A stretch of 7,054 bases of DNA from Chryseobacterium sp. UBA6632 (GTDB taxonomy: Bacteria > Bacteroidota > Bacteroidia > Flavobacteriales > Weeksellaceae): contig DKLU01000307.1 in the NCBI GenBank assembly GCA_002455915.1, positions 1-7,054 on the forward strand. Reading direction: 5' to 3'. Within the stretch, counting starts at the first letter, position 1; each line of letters starts with the position of its first letter. Below the pieces are notes generated by a model that did not search any database, was not told the DNA's origin, and saw nothing but the letters and a program-made list of their open reading frames with translations. The position numbers and the translations under genes are program-made. Below are positions 1-4,922 of this stretch, one piece after another.

Positions 1-30
1 AGATTCTTCCTTCGTCAGAATGACAAATAC
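1..30. repeat. Flavobacterial intergenic repeat fragment at window edge
   Basis: The first bases read, on the minus strand, as a GTCATTCTGACGAAG-type sequence followed by GAAGAATCT. I know this kind of sequence as a frequent intergenic repeat in Chryseobacterium and related genomes. ATTCT (3-7) and AGAAT (17-21) could pair as a small stem. It lies just downstream of the stop codon of the epimerase-like gene and may help end its transcript. It is cut by the window edge, so its true length is unknown. Confidence 0.4.
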
Positions 31-40
31 CTATCCTATT

Positions 41-799
41 TTAAAGATGAAAATACCTCGGGTCAGGATATTGAAACTCATAATTAAGTTCTGAAATTAA
101 TTTCGCGGGTGAAATCAATCTTCCTTTCGTTGTTCGCTCTCCTAAATAGGGTAAATCCTTCTGAGCATTGATGATCTCTTCTTTATTCGGATGAACTGGC
201 GCAACCACATTATACACTTTAGACTGCGATTGATTGTCGAGCATTTTTTCAAGTACCGAAACAATATCAGCGTAATGAATATGATTCACCAATTGATCTA
301 AATTGGAAATATTATAATTCTTCAACAATCGTTGATCTCCCATTAATCCGGCTAATCTTAAAATATTGGCTTGAGGAAATTTCGTTAAAATAAAATTCTC
401 GCTTTCTACATTTTCCGCAGGCTGATTTTCTTCTGTAAGTTCTTTTTCCTCCCTCTGAGGATAAACGCCCGTGGAACTCATCAAAAATAATTGACCTTTA
501 TAATTTCCGAGGAATTTTAACAGGTTTTCATATCTTTCTTTCATCGAAATCTGCGCTCCTCTGATTCCTGAAATAGGAACCGTAATAATGATCGCGTCTA
601 ATTCTGAAGCGACTTCCCATTCATTTATTTTAGAAGGAGCATCCGGAAAATCTACTAATGTGGTGTGATATCCTTTTGAAGAAAATTCTTCTATTTTAGA
701 TTCGGAAGTTGTGGTCGCGAATATTTCGTATCGCCCTGCCACTCGTTCTGCAATATGTGTTCCCAGCCAACCGCAGCCAATAATTCCTAGTTTTTTCAT
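41..799 (-). CDS. NAD(P)-binding Rossmann-fold epimerase/SDR-like protein (YeeZ-like)
   Basis: A 252-residue cytosolic protein without signal peptide or membrane segment. It opens with a dinucleotide-binding Rossmann motif, GxGxxG at residues 8-13 (GCGWLG). A strand then ends in TVP (73-75), followed by SSTGVY (108-113), the usual serine/threonine-containing strand end of extended short-chain dehydrogenases. LRLAGLMG (147-154) and NHIHYADIV (172-180) match the later conserved blocks of NAD-dependent epimerase-like proteins, and the C-terminal KLISELNYEF-type ending is also typical. This places it with atypical SDRs such as YeeZ, which are often annotated as NAD(P)-dependent epimerase/dehydratase without a known substrate. 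The usual YxxxK catalytic pair is not obvious. It is the last gene of a minus-strand run and begins 26 bases after the toxin stop codon, so it may share the toxin-antitoxin promoter. The substrate cannot be read from the sequence. Confidence 0.85.
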   Translation of the reverse strand: MKKLGIIGCGWLGTHIAERVAGRYEIFATTTSESKIEEFSSKGYHTTLVDFPDAPSKINEWEVASELDAIIITVPISGIRGAQISMKERYENLLKFLGNYKGQLFLMSSTGVYPQREEKELTEENQPAENVESENFILTKFPQANILRLAGLMGDQRLLKNYNISNLDQLVNHIHYADIVSVLEKMLDNQSQSKVYNVVAPVHPNKEEIINAQKDLPYLGERTTKGRLISPAKLISELNYEFQYPDPRYFHL

Positions 800-825
800 T
801 AGTTTATTTCGTTATTTTAATCGTA

Positions 826-1122
826 TTATTTTAGTGATTCGTAATTGTCTTCTGGGTTTTGGAAATTTTGTAAAATACGGACAATTTTCAGAACATCATT
901 TTCAATGATGTAAATAAGTGTATTATGTTTTGTAATTAAAATTTTATGATACCTGCTATCCTCATATTTTTGAAACACAATATTTCCTTCACAAATTATC
1001 TGCACAATTTCATCCAGCTTTATAAGAAAATCATTTAAAACCTTATCATTCCAATGATGAAGAAGGTAATCCTCTATATTTCGTAAATCAGAAAGTGACT
1101 CATCAGAGAATTTTATTTTCAT
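826..1122 (-). CDS. RelE/ParE-superfamily toxin
   Basis: A 98-residue small basic protein with the RelE/ParE toxin layout. It has an N-terminal strand (KIKFSDES), a helical hairpin with the SDLRNIEDYL pattern (residues 11-20), and a C-terminal sheet containing YHKILITKHNTLIYII (58-73) and VRILQNFQNPEDN (81-93). The ending resembles the arginine-or-glutamine-Q-N-P finish common in this superfamily. Members either cleave mRNA at the ribosome (RelE) or inhibit gyrase (ParE); the sequence alone does not decide which, although the overall pattern is closer to ParE-like proteins. Its start codon lies inside the end of the antitoxin gene (20-base overlap), the usual coupling for a toxin-antitoxin pair. 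The family assignment is secure, but the activity is inferred. Confidence 0.85.
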   Translation of the reverse strand: MKIKFSDESLSDLRNIEDYLLHHWNDKVLNDFLIKLDEIVQIICEGNIVFQKYEDSRYHKILITKHNTLIYIIENDVLKIVRILQNFQNPEDNYESLK

Positions 1123-1447
1123 TTCTGTATTTTTCTAAACGTAATCTTGACGCTTCCATCACTTCTTGATAGTCATGAACTCGACCGTATTTAAAATCTT
1201 CTTCAGAACGTTTGATTGACTCCAAAATCTCTTCCTTCGTTTCATTGCGCCATTCTTTAATCTCTATCGTTTTAGAAATTACCAAGAGCTCTTCAGGCGT
1301 AAATCTTTTCTCTTTCAATTTCTTAAAAAAAGTAGGTTTCTTAATTCCTGATTTCTCAATAATATATGACATTTTAAAAGGAGAATTTTTCAGAATCTCA
1401 TCAATATTATTTTGAATTTCGATATATTTTTCTATTTCTGCTATCAT
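1103..1447 (-). CDS. HTH-containing antitoxin partner of the RelE/ParE toxin
   Basis: A 114-residue charged protein in the antitoxin position, with its 3' end overlapping the toxin start by 20 bases. Residues about 24-62 look like a helix-turn-helix: SYIIEKSGIKKPTFFKKLKE followed by FTPEELLVISKTIE, the XRE-like pattern of one helix, a turn, a recognition helix and a further helix. Residues about 70-110 are a highly charged helical tail (SEEDFKYGRV, then QEVMEASRLRLEKYR) of the kind that wraps a RelE/ParE toxin. It would therefore neutralise the toxin through its C-terminus and bind its own promoter through its N-terminus, giving autoregulation. Most RelE/ParE antitoxins use ribbon-helix-helix or Phd folds, so an HTH head on this tail is a less common arrangement. 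The role is inferred from position and layout. Confidence 0.75.
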   Translation of the reverse strand: MIAEIEKYIEIQNNIDEILKNSPFKMSYIIEKSGIKKPTFFKKLKEKRFTPEELLVISKTIEIKEWRNETKEEILESIKRSEEDFKYGRVHDYQEVMEASRLRLEKYRNENKIL

Positions 1448-1474
1448 TATTTTACGTTTTTAAGTATCATTATC

Positions 1475-1492
1475 TTATTACAAATATAATAA
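1475..1492 (-). promoter_or_regulatory. Candidate promoter and operator of the toxin-antitoxin operon
   Basis: On the minus strand TATATTTG (1488-1481) exactly matches the flavobacterial -7 element TAnnTTTG and lies about 34 bases upstream of the antitoxin start codon. No good -33 TTTG is visible at the usual distance. The -7 element is nested in a short inverted repeat, TTATTA-N6-TAATAA (1475-1492), which could be the site where the HTH antitoxin represses its own operon. The repeat is all A/T and could arise by chance in this composition. Confidence 0.45.
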
Positions 1493-1520
1493 ATTAACTC
1501 GATGTACATTTTGATTTGTT

Positions 1521-1648
1521 TTCCTCACTTCGAGTAGATTTTTGAAAAAAATCGTATCGAGAAGTTTATAATTTTAAAGATGAATCTGTTCTCGATACAT
1601 TTTTTCTCCACTTTGTTACGAAAAAAACACTCGAACTGACTCATCTAA
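1521..1648. repeat. Imperfect palindromic intergenic repeat
   Basis: GTATCGAGAA (1554-1563) and TTCTCGATAC (1589-1598) are perfect 10-bp inverted copies around a 25-base loop. The similarity continues outward on both sides with long A or T tracts and then CTCACTTCGAGT-like and CACTCGAACTGA-like ends. The whole thing is a long imperfect palindrome. The tctcgatac...ttcg...cactcgaactga pattern is one I recognise as a recurring non-coding repeat in Chryseobacterium and Flavobacterium genomes. It lies between the toxin-antitoxin promoter and the DUF6261 terminator, in a stretch without a gene (1448-1733). Confidence 0.55.
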
Positions 1649-1703
1649 TGCCAAACTTTTGCAAAATGCATAACGGGCTAAATCAATGAATATAAGTAAA
1701 AAT

Positions 1704-1726
1704 AAAACCCGCATAAAGCAGGTTTT
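1704..1726 (-). terminator. Rho-independent terminator of the DUF6261 gene
   Basis: AAAACC (1704-1709) pairs with GGTTTT (1721-1726), followed inward by one C/A mismatch and a GC/GC pair around an ATAAA loop. On the minus strand the stem is followed by a T-rich run. It begins 8 bases after the stop codon of the minus-strand gene at 1734. The AACCTGC-type core is shared with the terminators at 4652-4677 and 4855-4876. Confidence 0.7.
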
Positions 1727-1733
1727 GAATAAC

Positions 1734-2444
1734 TTAAATTTTAGCTGAATTAGGAGTTTGATCTTTCTTATTAAGTTCAGAATTTTTCGCAGCCTTTACC
1801 TGCTCGTTCGTATCGCGATAGAAAAGTTCCCAACCCGGAACCTCTTTCATTACCGTTACGAGATTGAGGTAAGCCTTCAGCGTTTTCTCCAAATCCTTTC
1901 GAATGGCCGATGCGCTGGTCATTAGTCGAAGGTCTGCATTCGCTTCTGCCTGTTCTGCAAACAGAGTTTCGAAAGCTGCCTGCTTAGATTTCATCTCCGT
2001 AAAAGCAGTGTCTAAATAAAGAAGCGTGATTTTGTGTTGATTTTCAGCAGTCTCTAATGCTTCAATCAGCTTTTTCATTTGAGCCGCTTGCGAAGAATAA
2101 CTTAAACGATCCAGATCCAATCCAAAAGTCTTAAATACGCCATACAAGTCCTCCGCCAACTGATAATTGGGTACAGAAGTCAGCATTCTATAACCGTTCA
2201 GAAAACCTTTGAGATTGGTGTACGCCAAATCTCTTTCATGATCTGCCGTGGCAACATCCGTCCCTTTTCCGCTATAGACCTGCTTCGTATACACCTTGTC
2301 GTATTCGGTATATGAAGTTTCTAAAGCCGTTACAAGTGGACGATTGGTAATAACAGGATATTTTCCCGATTGAGAATTTGAAATAATTCTTTGTGCTAAA
2401 GTCGCAAGATCTTTAGTGTTTAATCTAACTAACGAGATTTTCAT
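1734..2444 (-). CDS. DUF6261-family protein of unknown function
   Basis: A 236-residue soluble protein, almost entirely predicted helix, without signal peptide, membrane segment or catalytic motif. It starts MKISLVRLNTKDLATLAQRI and contains a conserved-looking NLKGFLNGYRM segment (about residues 78-88). A long amphipathic helical stretch runs over about 115-200 and resembles a coiled-coil bundle. It ends in PGWELFYRDTNEQV and a low-complexity polar tail. I recognise the pattern as the DUF6261 family, restricted to Bacteroidota and often present in several copies per genome; no function is established that I know of. It is a single-gene unit with its own terminator, divergent from the ATPase-HNH operon. 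The 372 bases upstream hold a 21-bp periodic array, and I saw no convincing -7/-33 pair for this gene. Base composition is closer to hutU than to the ATPase-HNH pair. Confidence 0.8.
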   Translation of the reverse strand: MKISLVRLNTKDLATLAQRIISNSQSGKYPVITNRPLVTALETSYTEYDKVYTKQVYSGKGTDVATADHERDLAYTNLKGFLNGYRMLTSVPNYQLAEDLYGVFKTFGLDLDRLSYSSQAAQMKKLIEALETAENQHKITLLYLDTAFTEMKSKQAAFETLFAEQAEANADLRLMTSASAIRKDLEKTLKAYLNLVTVMKEVPGWELFYRDTNEQVKAAKNSELNKKDQTPNSAKI

Positions 2445-2504
2445 AATGCAAATGTGTTTTATTTATTAAATAGGCATTGATTACCTAAAACAAATAAAAA
2501 TAAT

Positions 2505-2630
2505 TCTGCATTTAGTTTAAAACATTTTGTGGGAAATAAAATGCAACTGCATGAAGTGCCCCGCAACTTGTGGGAGACCTCATGCAATTACAGGAGATTA
2601 CAAACAACCTTGTTTTAAACAAAATGCAGA
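2505..2630. repeat. 19-bp inverted repeat flanking part of the array
   Basis: TCTGCATTTAGTTTAAAAC (2505-2523) and GTTTTAAACAAAATGCAGA (2612-2630) are inverted copies matching at 18 of 19 positions, separated by 88 bases. The right arm coincides with two consecutive units of the 21-bp array, so the left arm can be read as one array segment in inverted orientation. In RNA it would close a large stem-loop; in DNA it could mark the ends of a small mobile element. No flanking target duplication is evident. Confidence 0.6.
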
Positions 2631-2687
2631 TGCAGGAGATTTGTTTTAAGGGTGTTTGTGAGGTTCTGCGGATACGGGTAGTTTTGA
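2521..2687. repeat. Degenerate ~21-bp tandem array with two alternating unit types
   Basis: Units start at 2521, 2542, 2562, 2583, 2604, 2625, 2646 and 2667, a spacing of 21 bases apart from one of 20. Units at 2542, 2583, 2625 and 2667 are of type A (close to TGCAGATGCAGGAGATT). Units at 2521, 2562, 2604 and 2646 are of type B (close to GCAACTTGTGGGAGACC). Together they form four 42-bp higher-order repeats. Similarity is clear for 2542, 2562, 2583 and 2625, moderate for 2521 and 2667, and weak for 2604 and 2646. Twenty-one bases equal two helical turns and also seven codons. The minus strand is open across the array and the plus strand has stops, but nothing shows that it is translated. It fills most of the gap between the DUF6261 gene and the ATPase gene. 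Confidence 0.6.
2655..2686 (+). promoter_or_regulatory. Candidate promoter P1 of the ATPase-HNH operon
   Basis: TTTG (2655-2658), a 20-base spacer, and TAGTTTTG (2679-2686) give a full match to the Bacteroidota promoter consensus TTTG-N19-21-TAnnTTTG. Transcription would begin near 2693 and leave a leader of about 125 bases. The promoter lies inside the last two units of the 21-bp array, so anything binding the array could control it. Confidence 0.5.
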
Positions 2688-2730
2688 TTGGGCTGTTTTT
2701 ATAACACTTCTTTATGACCTTCTTAAAATT

Positions 2731-2756
2731 AGCAAATTGAAAAATTTGTTTTTTAA
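2731..2756 (+). promoter_or_regulatory. Weak hairpin plus T-run in the leader of the ATPase gene
   Basis: CAAATT (2733-2738) and AATTTG (2743-2748) form a short A/T-rich stem around a GAAA loop, followed by TTTTTT. It looks like a weak rho-independent terminator or attenuator in a transcript starting at P1, but the stem has only two G-C pairs and may not be functional. Confidence 0.25.
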
Positions 2757-2781
2757 TTTTAAAGGTGTTCCTATTAATTAT

Positions 2782-2789
2782 TATATTTG
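2782..2789 (+). promoter_or_regulatory. Candidate promoter P2 (-7 element) of the ATPase-HNH operon
   Basis: TATATTTG exactly matches TAnnTTTG and lies 27 bases upstream of the ATPase start codon. This would give a short A-rich leader of about 20 bases, typical of these bacteria. No convincing -33 TTTG is found at the expected spacing, so this is weaker than P1 by that criterion. Confidence 0.45.
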
Positions 2790-2816
2790 ACACTCTTAAC
2801 TTTTAACCAATAAAAA

Positions 2817-3968
2817 ATGTTCTTTTTTAATAATAATGAAAACATTGAGTTATTTGAAAACTCAATATCAGATGAAGATGTTAATATTATTGTAGGAGTA
2901 AACGGAAGCGGAAAAAGTACTTATTTAAATGAAATTGCAAAACATCACTTAAATAAACGAACATCAGTTATTTGTATAGCAAATACCATCTACGATAAAT
3001 TTACAGTAAAATCATCTAAAGCCAAATTACTTAAAAGTTCAAGAGGAAAAAACATTGTTAAACGTTCAATTATAGAATTGATAAATGCTTTAAACAGTTA
3101 TGATTCTAAAGTTTTTTTTAATCTTTCCAATGTTTTCAATTATATAAACTTCCATCCGATTATAGAATTTAAAGTAGATAACCTAAATCCAGACTACAGA
3201 GAATTGATTTTAATGTCAAATAATTTTAATCCTAATGAAAAAGAAGATTTATTGTTTTCATTAGATAATTCATTTGAATTACAAAATCAGAATAACGGCA
3301 AATTTAAATTAGATTTGAGTAAAAATAATGACTATGAAAATCAAAAAAATCGAATATTTCTTAAAATTATTAAATATGAGAACAAACTAAAAAAAATAAA
3401 TGTTTTAAATAAAATAGATATAACTCTATTTAAGAATGATGATTTTTTTCTGTTAAATGATGCGAGTTCAGGTGAATTAACATTAATTGCATCATTAATA
3501 TATATTAGTATTAATATCCGAAATGGATCTGTAATTATAATCGACGAGCCTGAAAACAGTCTTCATCCGAAATGGCAAATAGAATATGTTAAAAAAGTAA
3601 TTGACTTATTTTATTTTTACCAACCAAAAATAATAATTGCGACTCACTCTCCTTTAATAATTAATGGAGCTGAATTAAATATGAAAAATGTTAATATTTT
3701 TAAAGGAAAATCATACGGCGGGTTTATAAAGCAACAGAAAGATCTAAAAAATGTAGAAGAGATTTATGATAATTATTTTGACGTGACAACACCAGAAAAT
3801 AGATTTATTTCCCAGTTTATAATTGAAAAATTTAATTTGTTATCAGAAGGTAGGCTTACATATATAGATTTTGAAAATATTATAATGGAATTAAAAAATA
3901 ACTCATATGACTCAAGGCAAAAAGAAGCATTAGATGGAATTTTAGAATTGGCAAATAATTATTATTAA
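2817..3968 (+). CDS. Compact ABC/AAA-type ATPase, PtuA-like, of a putative two-gene defence system
   Basis: A 383-residue cytosolic ATPase of the SMC/RecF/ABC-like AAA group. It has a Walker A motif GVNGSGKS (27-34), an ABC-signature-like SSGE (217-220), a Walker B stretch VIIIDEPENSLHP (239-251) with the catalytic glutamate at 244 and a D-loop-like ENSLHP, and a switch histidine in ATHSP (H277 of 275-279). An in-frame stop at 2811-2813 fixes this start, so Walker A really lies very close to the N-terminus. About 180 residues separate Walker A from the signature, too few for a long SMC coiled coil. The C-terminal ~90 residues (TTPENRFISQFI onward) are of unknown role. No TOPRIM nuclease domain is seen, which argues against an OLD nuclease. 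The directly abutting HNH gene points to a PtuA-type sensor/regulator in phage defence, which is an inference. The gene is strikingly AT-rich; the 60 bases at 3361-3420 contain only six G/C. Confidence 0.85.
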   Translation: MFFFNNNENIELFENSISDEDVNIIVGVNGSGKSTYLNEIAKHHLNKRTSVICIANTIYDKFTVKSSKAKLLKSSRGKNIVKRSIIELINALNSYDSKVFFNLSNVFNYINFHPIIEFKVDNLNPDYRELILMSNNFNPNEKEDLLFSLDNSFELQNQNNGKFKLDLSKNNDYENQKNRIFLKIIKYENKLKKINVLNKIDITLFKNDDFFLLNDASSGELTLIASLIYISINIRNGSVIIIDEPENSLHPKWQIEYVKKVIDLFYFYQPKIIIATHSPLIINGAELNMKNVNIFKGKSYGGFIKQQKDLKNVEEIYDNYFDVTTPENRFISQFIIEKFNLLSEGRLTYIDFENIIMELKNNSYDSRQKEALDGILELANNYY

Positions 3969-4583
3969 ATGATTTACACAGGCGATGAAACTCAGATAAT
4001 TGAACAGGCAAAAGCTGAAAGCGGAGATGTTTGGAAAAATAAATTACTAGATTCAATAAAGAGAAGAATTAAGACTCATTATAGAACAAATGGTTGTGAG
4101 CAATGTTGCTATTGCAAGAGAGATTTTCAAGATGAATTCAATATGGTAATAGATATTGAACACATTCTTCCAAAAGGCAATGCCCTATTTCAGGAATATA
4201 TGTTTGATATTGAAAATATGAACATATCATGTAAAAGATGTAATATGAGTATAAAGAATGACAGGATTGATTTTATTGTTGACATTGCCAAGATCAAACC
4301 CCTCTATAAAGATGCAAGTAAATATTACTTTATACATCCTAATTTTGATAATTACTTTGAACACATTGATTATGAAGTAACAATTAGAAATAATAAAAAA
4401 CTGATAAAATACATTAGAAAAACTGATAAAGGGAATTATACGTATAATTATTTTCGTTTAGAGAAAATCGAAGTAGATACGTTTAATGACGTACAAGGTA
4501 TAATTGAACAAGACACCGAATTAAATCCATATTTGCCAGAGGAAACGAAAACTGCTTTAGAAGATCTTATAGATAAATTATAG
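3969..4583 (+). CDS. HNH endonuclease, PtuB-like, partner of the ATPase
   Basis: A 204-residue protein with an HNH (beta-beta-alpha metal) nuclease core. CCYC (C46-C49) and C88-K-R-C91 give the two CxxC knuckles expected to hold a structural zinc, with an additional C43. DIEHILPKG (62-70) carries the probable catalytic H65. N83, N85 and N92 with K96 fill the later H-N-H positions, the last in an N/K rather than a His form. The N-terminal ~40 residues (WKNKLLDSIKRRIKTHYR) look like a basic helix. The C-terminal ~100 residues are unassigned and may contact the ATPase. The start codon follows the ATPase stop codon immediately, which implies translational coupling and a fixed ratio of the two proteins. 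HNH partners of this kind occur as PtuB in Septu systems and beside retrons. The likely role is cutting DNA or RNA once the ATPase is triggered by infection, which is inferred. Confidence 0.82.
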   Translation: MIYTGDETQIIEQAKAESGDVWKNKLLDSIKRRIKTHYRTNGCEQCCYCKRDFQDEFNMVIDIEHILPKGNALFQEYMFDIENMNISCKRCNMSIKNDRIDFIVDIAKIKPLYKDASKYYFIHPNFDNYFEHIDYEVTIRNNKKLIKYIRKTDKGNYTYNYFRLEKIEVDTFNDVQGIIEQDTELNPYLPEETKTALEDLIDKL

Positions 4584-4651
4584 TCTAAGAATCATATTTT
4601 TAATTAATGCATATCAAGTTTCTTGAATAAATTAAACTTATGTTTGATTCA

Positions 4652-4677
4652 AAAAACCTGCTTTTAAGCAGGTTTTT
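4652..4677. terminator. Bidirectional rho-independent terminator after the HNH gene
   Basis: AAAAACCTGCTT (4652-4663) and AAGCAGGTTTTT (4666-4677) are perfect inverted copies, with T runs on both strands. It lies about 70 bases after the HNH stop codon on the plus strand and 17 bases after the stop codon of the hutU fragment on the minus strand. It may originally have been the terminator of the gene from which the fragment came. The bases between 4584 and 4651 show only AT-rich sequence and a small TTGAAT/ATTCAA inverted repeat (4623-4652). Confidence 0.75.
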
Positions 4678-4693
4678 CAATATCTAAAAAGTT

Positions 4694-4749
4694 TTAAAAT
4701 AAACTTTCATCCACAAAATTAGGAAGCGTTACTTTTAGATTCGGTTCTG
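4694..4749 (-). pseudogene. Diverged duplicate of the hutU 3' end (17 codons plus stop)
   Basis: Read on the minus strand this stretch encodes EPNLKVTLPNFVDESLF and a stop codon, the same C-terminus as the intact urocanate hydratase of this window (residues 645-661) except for one Asp-to-Glu change. The two DNA copies align without gaps over 56 bases with nine differences, and all nine are at third codon positions. The fragment stops abruptly at about 4750, where a hairpin-rich REP-like sequence begins, and nothing upstream of it resembles hutU. It has no start codon and cannot make a product. The pattern indicates divergence while still under protein-level selection, before truncation. A diverged allele brought in by transfer, or a former paralogue, explains this better than a recent local duplication that decayed. 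Confidence 0.85.
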
Positions 4750-4818
4750 CCCCTGCTAGCGCGAGCTTCCAAGCTCGTGCACCCATAAATAAGGGTACGA
4801 GCAAGATACTCACACAGC
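4750..4818. repeat. REP-like element with two overlapping hairpins
   Basis: GCGCGAGCTT (4759-4768) pairs with AAGCTCGTGC (4771-4780), ten positions including one G-T pair. The second arm can alternatively pair in GCTCGT-gc-ACCC (4773-4784) with GGGTACGAGC (4793-4802) around an AT-rich loop. The two hairpins are mutually exclusive. The stretch is much richer in G+C than its surroundings. The GAGCTTGGAAGCTC core resembles repeats I associate with REP-type elements mobilised by tyrosine transposases in flavobacteria, but no transposase gene is in the window. It directly truncates the hutU fragment. Confidence 0.55.
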
Positions 4819-4854
4819 GTAAAGACAAATATTATTCAATAATATAAAACAAAG

Positions 4855-4876
4855 AAACCTGCCTCACAGCAGGTTT
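4855..4876 (-). terminator. Rho-independent terminator downstream of hutU
   Basis: AAACCTGC (4855-4862) pairs perfectly with GCAGGTTT (4869-4876) around a six-base loop. On the minus strand the stem is followed by TTTCTTTG and further T-rich sequence. It lies 47 bases past the hutU stop codon and is the second of two hairpins there. It shares its core with the terminators at 1704-1726 and 4652-4677. Confidence 0.7.
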
Positions 4877-4888
4877 TTGTATTGGAAA

Positions 4889-4919
4889 ACTTTGTCAAAG
4901 ATTTAAACTTTGACAAAGT
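4889..4919 (-). terminator. 12-bp perfect inverted repeat directly after hutU
   Basis: ACTTTGTCAAAG (4889-4900) and CTTTGACAAAGT (4908-4919) are perfect inverted copies around a 7-base loop, starting 3 bases after the hutU stop codon on the minus strand. It is a plausible first terminator or a 3'-end-stabilising stem of the hutU mRNA. Similar TTTGTCAAAG palindromes recur between genes in Chryseobacterium as far as I know. Confidence 0.6.
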
Positions 4920-4922
4920 ATG

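Noticed and set aside
2541..2618. A 25-codon plus-strand open frame starting MQLHEVPRNLW within the array
   Set aside because: It is short, interrupted by stops in later units, without a ribosome binding context, and upstream of the P1 promoter candidate.
2521..2687. A CRISPR array
   Set aside because: The period of 21 bases leaves no room for repeats plus unique spacers, the units are degenerate over their whole length, and no cas gene is nearby.
2512..2793. A 93-residue minus-strand open frame across the 21-bp array
   Set aside because: It is rich in Cys, Ile and Lys with a heptad pattern that simply mirrors the 21-base repeats, contains no recognisable domain, and has no promoter or start context. 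I treat it as a by-product of the repeat array.
2505..2816. A retron-type non-coding RNA next to the PtuAB-like genes
   Set aside because: No reverse transcriptase gene is present in the window, and no conserved branching-guanosine context or msr/msd fold could be recognised; only the closing-stem-like inverted repeat was suggestive.
2817..3968. An OLD-family or RecF/SMC repair protein
   Set aside because: There is no TOPRIM domain as in OLD nucleases and too little sequence between Walker A and the signature motif for an SMC-type long coiled coil; the directly coupled HNH gene fits a PtuA-like role better.
4584..4922. A tRNA or att site explaining integration next to hutU
   Set aside because: No tRNA cloverleaf or integrase gene is visible, and the duplicated stretch is diverged coding sequence, not an exact core repeat as expected for site-specific integration.
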